Assembly (NCBI GenBank): GCA_963971225.1 | Contig: OZ020267.1 | Span: 69,351,718 to 69,415,717, forward strand | Length of the DNA stretch: 64,000 nt | Direction: 5' to 3' | From: Melieria omissa | Lineage: Eukaryota; Arthropoda; Insecta; Diptera; Ulidiidae | Shown here: one piece after another, positions 35,352 to 43,831 of the stretch | Position numbering within the stretch: position 1 is the stretch's first letter | Layout of the letters: the number at the start of each line of letters is the position of its first letter | Program-made: the position numbers and the translations under genes | Notes under the pieces: generated by a model | Told to the model about the DNA's origin: nothing | Seen by the model: only the letters and a program-made list of their open reading frames with translations | Databases searched by the model: none

Positions 35352-35757
35352 GGTTGGTTGGTTTGTTTAGTGGCTGCCTTTGTATGAGACACACTTAGGC
35401 CTCTTAACGGGCCCGTTGTGATATCACAAATTCCACCCGTTTGAAATGTATATGCAACACTGTTTTTTCCAACATGTGATACAACACACATTTCAAACGG
35501 ATGGGGAAAGGGAGGCAGGGGACCTACAGTTTAATGCCGAATCCGAACGGCGATTGGCAGTTTTTTCGTTCACACTTGGAGGTTTTGCCATTACCTGCCA
35601 AGAGCGCAATTGTGCGATTCTTGTAATTCTCATCTGCTTCATGCGGATAGCGATAGAAGTAGATGAGTGTTTTTTCCAGCCCAAGCCAGGAATCGAACCT
35701 GGGGCGCTCGGTATGAGAAGCCAGCGCGCTACCCGCTGAGCTATCGAGGCCGGCGGT
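35352..35757 (-). mobile_element. tRNA-derived SINE, family 2, complete copy
   Basis: On the minus strand the head is a clear tRNA relic with an A-box-like TAGCTCAGCGGG and a canonical B-box, GGTTCGATTCC. A family-specific middle follows (GAAGCAGATGAGAATTACAAG), then a central segment containing CCGTTCGGATTCGGCAT and AAACTGTAGGTCCC. The tail ends in AACC repeats. It is flanked by a perfect 9-bp target duplication, TTTCTTCAT (35343-35351 and 35758-35766). It lies immediately downstream of peptide locus 1. Confidence 0.92.
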
Positions 35758-35828
35758 TTTCTTCATAGAAAAATAATTCGTACCAGTTTAGCGTCTACGT
35801 CCATTGTGATTTGAAAGTGATTTGAATC

Positions 35829-36364
35829 GAGTGTTGCTAGATCAGGAGATTTTTTTCTAGAATTAGGAGATTGTTGGGTTTTTTGGTGAATTTTTAGAAG
35901 GCAAAATCATTGAGAAAGTATAGGAAATTTTTAACGTAGTACATTTGACACCATTAGTGGCACTGAAGCCTTGAATATTGAAACCTAAAGTGTCTAATTG
36001 AATTGAATTTAATTAAATTTTATACTTTAAAGTGTATAATTTATGCAATGATTGAAGAATGTTTACAAAAAAATTTTATACTGAACACTTTTTTATTTTT
36101 TGTTTGTGTTAAGTTGTTGTTAAGCTGAAGCTGAACGAATAAAAAGGCCAAAAACAAAAACTAAATATATTTCAATTTTTAGAGAGAGAAATCTAAAATT
36201 ATTGAAATGATTATTGAAATAAGAAATATATATCCTTAGCTAACAATGACAAAAACTATACAAACCAATTTTAGGTGATTTTTTTTTAAATTTTTTTGGG
36301 GGACCTTACTGTTTTTTTTTTAAGAATTAGGAGAGCATCATTTTAGTTAAATGGGCCAACACTG
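35829..36364. mobile_element. hAT-type MITE
   Basis: The 536-bp element has short inverted ends (GAGTGTTGCT on the left, complement CAGTGTTGGC on the right). It is flanked by a perfect 8-bp duplication, TTTGAATC, at 35821-35828 and 36365-36372. An 8-bp duplication and CAGTG-type ends are standard for hAT elements. The interior is AT-rich and non-coding. A GAATTAGGAGA motif recurs near both ends. Confidence 0.85.
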
Positions 36365-36372
36365 TTTGAATC

Positions 36373-37670
36373 TAAACGACTTTTGAAGAAATCTGTCAGT
36401 GCTGCACAGAGAATATCATTTTTAGGGTCGGGTTTTGCTTACAACTTTTGCGCCCGAAATTAATTAAAAACAATTTTTTACACTAGCAATTTTTGAATTA
36501 AGTGGGAGAGATAAGTTTGAACCGCCTCTGTGTGCGCAGTGGATCCTGAGGCGCTAAGGAGCCAAGGTGATGGCTTCTCAACACATCGGTGCCAAACGGT
36601 TTATACCTGATTCGGGCCTACGTGAAGCAGACACACAGAAAGTGAAGCGCCGTTTCATTGTCCTTCACAGCTGCCAGGACATGGTGCATTGTCAGACATG
36701 CTTAACTATTCCATGTGCTTTGCTCATAGAAAATGGCCCATCATCAACTCGACTGTGGGCAGTAACCGTGAGCATTTCTCAGAGACGACAGAAAGCATAA
36801 CTTTCATCCAACTGCAGCCGCTCTCAGCCTGCCTTGCTCGCTCCTGGGTCACAATGGCCCATTTCGCAGAATCATAACTGCTCATAGTGAATTTCTATTT
36901 TTTTTCAAATGCCACCAAATCAACAACACAATCTACTTTTTAATGGATTTTCACTGTTTCTTGGTACGATACATTGAAATTTTGTATGCAGAATGCACTT
37001 TTTATCTCTTTTACCTGTAAGAATTCGCTTGAGAAGATGAGAAGCGCCGATTGAACCTTCAATCGCTGTTAAAGGTTTTGATGCAGAAGGCACTTTTTAT
37101 CTGTTTGACCTGTAAGAATGTGCTTGGGAAGCGCCGATTGAACCTTCAACCTCTTTTAAACGTTCAATTCTATCAATTCATGCATTGTCCGTTAGCAAAA
37201 CTTTGCTTGTATCTTTTCAATGCCTTTGAACAGTTGAGAGTCTGAGTGTTCAGTTGCTTCAGCATATCAACAAAATGAAGTTACAAATAAGTGACACAAT
37301 GAATTAAACACACACAAACACAAACATACAGCTGACACAACAGTGCAACCATCTGTGTTTAGTGTCTAAACTTGCACTCAGATTGACAATAAAGTAGTTT
37401 CCTACTTTAACCCTTTCGCTATTTTGTTGCCATATGGCACATTGCTACTTTGTGAACGTCTGAACCCTCTGTGGTTTCAATAATACATTCTTTGTGGGTT
37501 CTTAGAATAGTTTGAAGTTTTAGAAAAAATACGAAATTAATAAACTGAATATTAAAGTTAAAAGAAGGGAAGTATACGCGTTTTTTTAATGGTATATCTT
37601 GACATAGTAAAGGAAGAATAAGCATAAAACTTTAGGATAACTTTTTAATTTGACGTTTTCTTTCAATTTA
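36373..37670. other. unclassified sequence with a ~90-bp tandem duplication
   Basis: A unit containing GCACTTTTTATCT, ACCTGTAAGAAT and GAAGCGCCGATTGAACC is present at about 36985-37070 and again at about 37078-37160. The GC-richer stretch 36520-36870 has short open frames with no recognisable domain. No gene is supported. Confidence 0.5.
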
Positions 37671-37842
37671 TCAGGTGTACAACTTTGCTTCCGCCGTTTT
37701 CCGATAGGTTGCTGTACCGGCTGAGGCTGGTTGAAATACATAGATGGTAATGCCTTTAAAGTGAGTGTGGACAGTGCCTAACGAATTGTCATCGCCGTTT
37801 CAGTGAGAGTTGTTCTTGTTTTCGTATTATTGACGCTCGAAA

Positions 37843-38340
37843 ATGTCCGTTTATGTGCCCAATTCTCGCCATTTGCGGGAAGTTTTACTTTTCTGTTACA
37901 AAAAAAAAATGCAGCTGAAGCGCATCGAATGCTCTCAGAAACTTACGGTGATGCTGCTCTGAGTGAAAGAACGTGTCGGGAGTGGTTTCAACGTTTTAAA
38001 AATGGTGATTTCGATGTCGAAGACAAACATGGTGGTGGAAGAGAAACACGACAATGCTCGGCCTCACGTCGCAAAAGTGGTCAAAAAGGACCTGGAAACG
38101 CTGAAATGGGAAGTCTTGCCCCACCCGCCGTATTCCCCAGATGTCGCCCCTTCTGACTTCCACCTATTCCGTTCGATGGCACACGGCCTGGCAGATCAAC
38201 ATTTTCAATCCTTCGAAGAATTGGAAAAATGGATTGCTTCATGGATAGCGTCAAAAGAGGACTCCTTTTTTCGAGCCGGGATCCGAAAATTGCCGGAAAG
38301 ATGGGAGAAAGTTGTCGCTACCCTGCAAGCAATTCGGTAG
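37843..38340 (+). pseudogene. mariner transposase with central deletion
   Basis: The frame starts MSVYVPNSRHLREVLLFCY, shifts in an A-run near 37898-37907, and continues through RTCREWFQRFKNGDFDVED, the DNA-binding region. Near 38040 it jumps directly to HDNARPHVAKVV (second catalytic Asp), then PPYSPDVAPSDFHLF (third Asp) and KLPERWEKVVA. The region with the first catalytic Asp, roughly 180-200 residues in full-length relatives, is missing. The true C-terminus (SDGQYFE then stop) lies at 39437-39457, beyond the nested insertion; the apparent stop at 38340 belongs to the inserted element. Confidence 0.9.
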
Positions 38341-39434
38341 TCGACTACAAAAATAACTCACTTCTAGTTAACTTTCATAACCTAACTATAAGCTAACTAC
38401 AAAGTAATGCAGACCTTCCCAAAAATCAATGCAACTTTTGCTTTTTGGCATATTTTAAAGAACAGTTAATTGCTATTTGTTCTTATGCGATTTTATGTCC
38501 CTAACTATAAGCTAACTATAAAGTAATGCAGAACCCACCCAAATTTAAGGCGTGCGTTTATGGCATAGGAATTTAAAAAACAGCTAATTGTTGTTTTTTT
38601 TTGGTCTTTGGAATTTTATTTTACATATTTGTCATTTTCTTTCGTGCATTATGAAATCATAATCAGTGCTTAGTCTCGTGCGTGCGGTCGGAGTCCTAAC
38701 TAAATTGAATTGTTAAACAATTTTATATAATTTTTTCAAGTGATTGCTTTAGTTTTAATTATTTAAGCTAAGCCAAAATGAGAGGTGCAAGCAAAAGAAA
38801 TTTAAGAAGCCTTTGAAAAAGGAAAGGGATTCGTATTCAAATAAATTAAATTCATGTAATGTTGGTAAATCAGAAGCCACCTGTTCCTCTGCTAATGTGC
38901 AGAGCCAAAACGGAATTTATATTGAAAATATTTGTGTCCAAGAAAATTGTTCCGAAAAAATTGTCCAACAAAAAATGCATTAAAAGAAAAAATCGGTGAT
39001 TGGTATTTTAAAAATAGGCCATCTCGCAAGTGTTTTCAAGAGTTGTTAGGTATTTAAACATTTTTCAAATAAAAAAGGAAATACAAAAATTTTAAATTTA
39101 CAAAACAATCATAGAAATATCCATTTTTATGGATAAAGACGTATTAACTAATAGTTGAGTTATAGCTGATTTAAATAAAGTCAACTTGAAGCTAACTGAA
39201 ATGTAATTAGTTTATAGCTAACCACAAATTAGATAACTTTTAACAAACTTTTAAATAACTAACTTTAAGTTAGTTGAAAAGTCATGCAGAGTCGGACAAT
39301 TGACTACTGCCTAGGCCATCGCCATGTTAAAATAGTCAGTTGGCTCCATTGAAAATAATCCAACTATCAACCACAACTAGTTGAGAATTAGTTAGATTAA
39401 AGTGCGTTAAAAGTTAATTGAGTTGCCGGCAGGG
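38321..39434. mobile_element. TA-inserting non-autonomous transposon nested in mariner
   Basis: The ends are CCCTGCAAGCAATTC on the left and the inverse of CCCTGCCGGCAACTCAATT on the right, flanked by TA (38319-38320 and 39435-39436). Removing it with one TA restores the mariner reading frame exactly (V-V-A-S-D-G-Q-Y-F-E). Inside, TAACTATAAGCTAACTA repeats lie near the left end. A Lys-rich coding-like relic occurs at about 38785-39055 (KKFKKPLKKERDS near the start, IGDWYFKNRPSRKCFQELL at the end, one frameshift). The relic suggests descent from an autonomous element; I do not recognise the protein. Confidence 0.85.
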
Positions 39435-39535
39435 TAGCGACGGACAATACTTTGAATAATACATCTGTAAGCACTTTTTCGCAATAAAGCTTTTAATTTT
39501 GGAAAAAAACGGCGGAAGCAAAGTTGTACACCTGA

Positions 39536-39914
39536 TAGATACTTTTTTTGTTTTAATTTTGGTTAAAGTAAATGAAAAAATAGTAAAATTTTCATTATGC
39601 GTAACAAGTTTTATGTTTAAGTAGTTATTACAGCCACAACGATGTGGTAGCTCTCATAGAAATCCACTCTTATATACAGGGTCCCAGTATAAAAATTAAA
39701 AAAATTCTTTTGGAATGTTGCTAATATAACTAAATAGAACCCTAAAACGTAAAATTTAAAATTTTAACTTTCCTCAGTAAAAACCTGTAGCGTAGGGTTA
39801 ATTGCCTCACGAGCGTAACGGTTCATCAATTACGTGGCCAATTTAAAGTTGGCTTCTGTATTTAGGGTTTTGCTTTCGTTCACTTACATTGCAACTGCAT
39901 GTGAGATCTTGAAG
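39536..39914. other. non-coding spacer
   Basis: AT-rich sequence with no gene or terminal repeat that I recognise. Similarity to the upstream region of peptide locus 1 begins at about 39915. Confidence 0.5.
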
Positions 39915-40083
39915 AGAAAACAGCTTTTCGATAAGTGCATTGCTTTTTTTCTGGTACACTAAGAGAGATTTTGTCTCACTTGTTGCAATTGGAGCTGAGT
40001 CAACAAGCAAAATGTTGACGTTTCGCTAATTAGAAACATGCAAATAATATTGCTTTGTAAAGTGTGTCCATTAGACGTGAAAT

Positions 40084-40187
40084 GAGCTCAACTGGTCTGG
40101 TCTGTGTTATCAGACTTTGGCTATTTTTATGACTTCCTGTGTTTGTCATGTTACTTTAAGGTTTTGCACACAAATTTTGTATAAAAA
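40084..40187 (+). promoter_or_regulatory. promoter block and TATA box of peptide gene A
   Basis: GAGCTCAACTGGTCTGGTCTG (40084-40104), followed by TGTTATC, matches the block upstream of locus 1. TATAAAAA lies at 40180-40187, followed by an initiator-like CAGTTTGA about 27-30 bp downstream. The predicted 5' untranslated leader is about 50 nt to the ATG at 40262. The match between diverged copies suggests the block is functional or only recently duplicated. Confidence 0.7.
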
Positions 40188-40261
40188 CTGAAGGCCAGTT
40201 TGAGTGAAGACTTAATCGAACTGCAACAAGCGAGCTTTGGATGTTGCTCAGTGTGCGCACA

Positions 40262-40546
40262 ATGATTGCGCGCAAGTTGTTTCTGGTTCTGTTGGCATTC
40301 GTAGTGTTCGACTTAATCGCAGCTAAGAACGCACAGGTAAACAAGAAAATTAAATTTATTCGTTTTTGCAAATTGTAATACTACATTTTTTCTCGATATT
40401 AGAGAAGAGTTTCCACAAGGGACTCCGAGTCGGACTCTGGTGTTCAAGGCTCGCTTGTGAAATTTTTTCGATGGTTTTTCTCTTTGTTTGAAAATACATA
40501 TTTGAAAATAAAAGAAATGTTTAATGGCAAGTGGCCATGGGAATAA
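40262..40546 (+). CDS. small secreted peptide, gene A (two exons)
   Basis: Exon 1 is 40262-40336 and exon 2 is 40403-40546, with a 66-bp intron (GTAAAC...TTAG), giving 72 residues. Residues 1-21 (MIARKLFLVLLAFVVFDLIAA) form a typical signal peptide ending Ala-Ala. The mature part has an acidic Ser/Asp linker (about 29-40) and an aromatic-rich, cationic, potentially amphipathic segment at about 42-65 (containing KFFRWFFSLFE and LKIKEMF); it has no cysteine. A TATA box lies 75-82 nt upstream of the ATG and AATAAA at 40604-40609. Gene B shares the exon structure, intron phase and leader, and locus 1 is a more distant relative. I recognise no database family. Seminal-fluid, salivary or antimicrobial roles are possible from the architecture but unproven. 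Confidence 0.75.
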
Positions 40547-40603
40547 TACTTTAAAAAAAAAAAAAAGGTTACTGCGAGTTGAGGTTACATATTTGTTTGT
40601 ATA

Positions 40604-40609
40604 AATAAA
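40604..40609 (+). terminator. poly(A) signal of gene A
   Basis: AATAAA lies 58 bp after the stop codon of gene A, followed by AAAGTAAAATTGT. The equivalent site downstream of locus 1 (about 35093) reads AATAAG in the same context. Confidence 0.6.
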
Positions 40610-40989
40610 AAGTAAAATTGTATGAAAACATATACAAATTTGTTGTTTTGCTTATATGTCTTTCGGATAGTTTTACGGGCTTTTGAAAAGCTGCAAATCT
40701 GATGGGGTACATACGTTTAATGAGCCATAATTACGCATACGAAATGTTGTGATTTTTTGCAACCTCACCACGTGGGATATGCAGTCATGTGCTTTGGTTT
40801 TTATTTAGGTTAAGCTTGCTCAACTGCTTGTTTCAATCACTTATTTCAGTTTCGATTTGTTCAGTGTTGATTGTTTTGCTTTTCTTCAACAGCTCATGGT
40901 GAATGATTTCTTTCAAATGCCATCAATTGGAGTGAAGATTTAATCGAACTGCAACAAGCGAGCTTTGGATGTTGCTCAGTGTGCGCACA

Positions 40990-41394
40990 ATGATTGCGCG
41001 CAAGTTGTTTCTGTTTCTGTTGGCGTTCGTATTGTATGAAACAATCGCAGCTTACTGCGGACCGGTAAAAAAGAAAATTCAATTTAACCATTTTCGCAAA
41101 TTTTAATGTATATTTTCTCGATGGCAGAACGGCGTTTGCACAAGGGCCAGGAACTCTGATGTAACTAAAGAGGACCTGCTGGTGGCATTTTTTCGATGGT
41201 TGTTCAAATTGCCATACAACATATATTTGAGAATAAAACAATTTGTTATAGACCATCCAATCGTTGTTTGTCCGCCCCCTCCAACCACTCCCTCGTGGTG
41301 GTGGATTATGTTCGTAACCACCACCCCAGCACCACCAGCACCACCACCACCACCACCGGATCCGAATCCTCCGACTCCTCCGGATTATTTTTGA
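40990..41394 (+). CDS. small secreted proline-rich protein, gene B (two exons)
   Basis: Exon 1 is 40990-41064 and exon 2 is 41128-41394, with a 63-bp intron (GTAAAA...GCAG), giving 113 residues. Residues 1-21 (MIARKLFLFLLAFVLYETIAA) form the signal peptide. The mature part has cysteines at 23, 29 and 73, an aromatic amphipathic segment at about 42-64 (AFFRWLFKLPYN) shared with gene A, then PPPPTTPSWWWIMF at 74-87 and a proline-rich tail ending DYF. Similarity to gene A begins in the leader near 40932 and covers the intron. Upstream of that, the sequence corresponds to gene A's downstream region, so A's TATA box and promoter block are absent here. Expression is therefore less certain. AATAAA lies at 41564-41569. 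Function unknown; secretion is inferred. Confidence 0.72.
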
Positions 41395-41563
41395 GTCGGC
41401 GGCTCACTTCCCTTCCCACACGCACGCAAACACGCATTTTCTATCTTCTTGTCCTTTATCCACTTTCTTGCTTTTCCAAAACTTAACTCTGTGCCCAATT
41501 TCATACTAACCTAGTTTTAAGCTCATAATTTGTTAATAAGTTATTAAAAACTATTCAAAGCAC

Positions 41564-41569
41564 AATAAA
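41564..41569 (+). terminator. poly(A) signal of gene B
   Basis: AATAAA in the context CACAATAAAATAAAACC lies 170 bp after gene B's stop codon, just before the end of the neighbouring minus-strand LINE. Confidence 0.55.
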
Positions 41570-41599
41570 ATAAAACCGCTGCGTCTACACCCAACAACC

Positions 41600-43560
41600 C
41601 GACGTCTTTTCTTTGATCGTTCCTGCGCAATTTATCAAAATAAAATAAATAAAAAAACAAATCTTGTTAAATTCAGAAAGCGCTCTCACCAAAGGGGCAT
41701 TCAAGGCGTAATTAGACCTGCAGGGAGATATGAAAAATAAGTCATAGTGACGGAGGACACGAGAAGGAACATTGAAGTTAATTAGACTCAGGAGGTAAGG
41801 ACTATCAACAGAATCACTAATAACCGCATGGACGAACACCAAAGAGAGAATAGTTCTTCTACTCTCAAGAGATTTAAGGTTTATGAGAGAGCAACGCTAT
41901 AGATACGGAGGAATGGGATTGGAAAACTTTAGAGAGCGAAGGGCAAAATTCAAGAAGTTTTTTTGAATTCGTTCAATACGATTACAATGAGAAGAATAAT
42001 ATGGATTCCAGACAAAATACGCATACTCGAGGCGAGATCTAACAAAAGAAGTATACAGGAGATTGAGCATGTGGGGATCAGAGAATTCAAAACTATTACG
42101 ACGGACAAATGCTAGCAAAGAGTAGGATTTAGAGATAATGAAGGTCTGTGAAGACGCTTAGCCTCTCGAGAGGCGTACTAGCAATATGATATGAGGACTG
42201 GATAAAAGCTGACGATTTACAGAACGTCATATAGAAGCACTTTTTTAGGTTTAATGAGAGCTGGTTTCTATTGCACCACTGGTTGACGCTGTCCAAATCA
42301 GACTATAGATGGTCGGCATCGCGGGGACTGCGGACTGCAGTGTAAATTTTTAAAACTTACTCTTGGAATAGCAGCCACTAATATCATTAATAAAGAGTAC
42401 AAAGAACACAGAACCAAGGATGCTGCCCTGGGGAACCCCGGAAGTAGAAGTGAATGGCTCAGAGTGAAAGCCATCAACAAAAACAATGCATTGCCTATTA
42501 CTAAAATAAGATCTGTTCAATTCGAGGAAGATGGAGTGGAACCCAAGCTGGGCTAGTTTAAGAACCAGAATGCGATGAGATACCCTGTCAAATGCCTTTG
42601 AGAAATCCGTGTAAACCGTATCAACTTGAAATCCGGCGTTAAAGGCGGAGATACAGTCATGCGCAAAGGTCGCGAGTTTAGAAACCGTCGAGCGATCAGG
42701 AACAAAGCCATGCTGATTGAGATAATCAGACCTTTAACTGCGAAATATACCTTCCCCTTAACAATGCATTCAAACAGTTTAGATATACTTGACAATTTGG
42801 CCTGTAGTTATTAACATCATTCTAATTCTTCTTCTTCTTGACTGGCACGACAGCCCGATTACGAGACTAAGGCCTAGCTACCCGCAACCAACCGTCTTGT
42901 GCGTGCGAATGTTTTTACAAGGTTGGAAGGGACCTACAGTTTTATGCCGATTACGAACCTCAAGTTGGGAGCTTTTTCGTAGGCAATTTTACTCTCAGAG
43001 GTTTGCCATTTCCTGCTGAGAGGGCAGCCGCCAAAGAAGTTTTTTTTCGGTATTAACGCAACGGAGTATTGAACTCGCGTAGTCTTGACTCGCGGCCCAA
43101 CGCCCTACGCTGAGCTACGGCGGCATCATTCTTATTCCCAGATTTAAAAATTGGCGTGATAAATGCAAGATGCAAGATGCAAGATTTTTAGCAGATCTGC
43201 AGACAGGTCATCCATATCTGTTTGAGAAGACGCCTCTAGTGAAGAAATACCACGCAGCACATCCTCTGTACTTAAGGTCAAAGCACCAAAGTCAACAGAA
43301 GTATCTCGAGCATAAATCGGCGCTCCAGATTGTAGTACTTAGATCTACAGGGAGGAAGTTAGATTTGAAAAAGTGAGGAAAAAGATTAACTGCTTCAAGG
43401 GAAGAGTTTGCAGTAGTGCCGTTGTAGGACAGTGCAGAGGGAATACTAAAGTTCACTTTTTTTGGATTCAATAAATTTCCAAAAAGCTTTGGGTTTAGAC
43501 TTGATATTCGCCTCGAAAGTTGAGATGTAATTTCTGTAAAGACGGCTATTAAATTAAAAA
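41600..43560 (-). pseudogene. LINE remnant (Jockey/CR1-like ORF2), interrupted by a SINE
   Basis: Read on the minus strand, the first part (43560-43140) holds NPKLFGNLL and IPSALSYNGTTANSS, typical of the segment before the RT. The RT follows at 42800-42300 with ISSISKLFECIVKGK, YTDFSKAFDRVSH (catalytic Asp) and SGVPQGSILGSVLFVLFIND. The FADD/YADD block is missing, because the text runs from the PQG region straight to the WCNRNQLSLNLKKC thumb. LYTSFVRSRLEYAYFVWNPYY and SNYALNAPLVRALSEFN form the C-terminus (42118-41640). The 3' end is A/T-rich near 41640. Multiple frameshifts are present and a SINE sits at 42828-43123. The family copies itself by target-primed reverse transcription; this copy is dead. 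Confidence 0.87.
42828..43123 (-). mobile_element. tRNA-derived SINE, family 1, copy 3 (diverged)
   Basis: On the minus strand the copy starts CCGCCGTAGCTCAGC, has a GAGTTCAATAC B-box-like site, shares the central AAACTGTAGGTCCC segment, and ends in a short AAG repeat instead of the TTA tail. A 13-bp target duplication with one mismatch flanks it (CATCATTCTAATT at 42815-42827, CATCATTCTTATT at 43124-43136). It is more diverged than the copies at 7701 and 22553 and is inserted in a LINE. Confidence 0.88.
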
Positions 43561-43827
43561 AATATAAAATTGTTTATGTTCTTTTAAAATTTAATCCTTA
43601 AATATTGGTGGAAATTTCATATATTGTGTTTAGCACATTCTTCAGTTTCAATTTTTTTTTTATTTTTTTATTATTAAAATTTCAAAGAAATTAATATTTT
43701 GCACGAATTTACAAAAATTGAGCACAATATAGAAATTTAATATGGGTGCCAAATGAAAAAAACAAAAATAATTTAAATTTAAAAAATATTTAATTTTTTT
43801 ATGCTCATGAACGAATTGTTAAATATC
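43561..43827. other. AT-rich spacer
   Basis: Low-complexity A/T sequence between the LINE and the next DNA transposon; nothing else is seen. Confidence 0.6.
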
Positions 43828-43831
43828 ATAT

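Larger units (their letters stand above)
37671..39535 (+). mobile_element. mariner (mauritiana-like), internally deleted and interrupted
   Basis: Inverted ends TCAGGTGTACAACTTTGC (37671) and their complement (ending 39535) are flanked by TA. The TIR shares the GGTGTACAA core seen in Mos1-type mariners. Removing the 1114-bp nested insertion (38321-39434) plus one TA leaves about 750 bp, shorter than a complete 1.3-kb element because much of the transposase gene is deleted. The host element therefore became defective at some stage and also served as a target for a second transposon. Confidence 0.9.

Noticed and set aside
35680..35757. Functional tRNA gene
   Set aside because: It is the head of a SINE with target duplications at both ends, not a free-standing tRNA.
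41196..41486. Alternative frame overlapping gene B exon 2
   Set aside because: The gene B frame has matching splice sites and similarity to gene A; this one does not.
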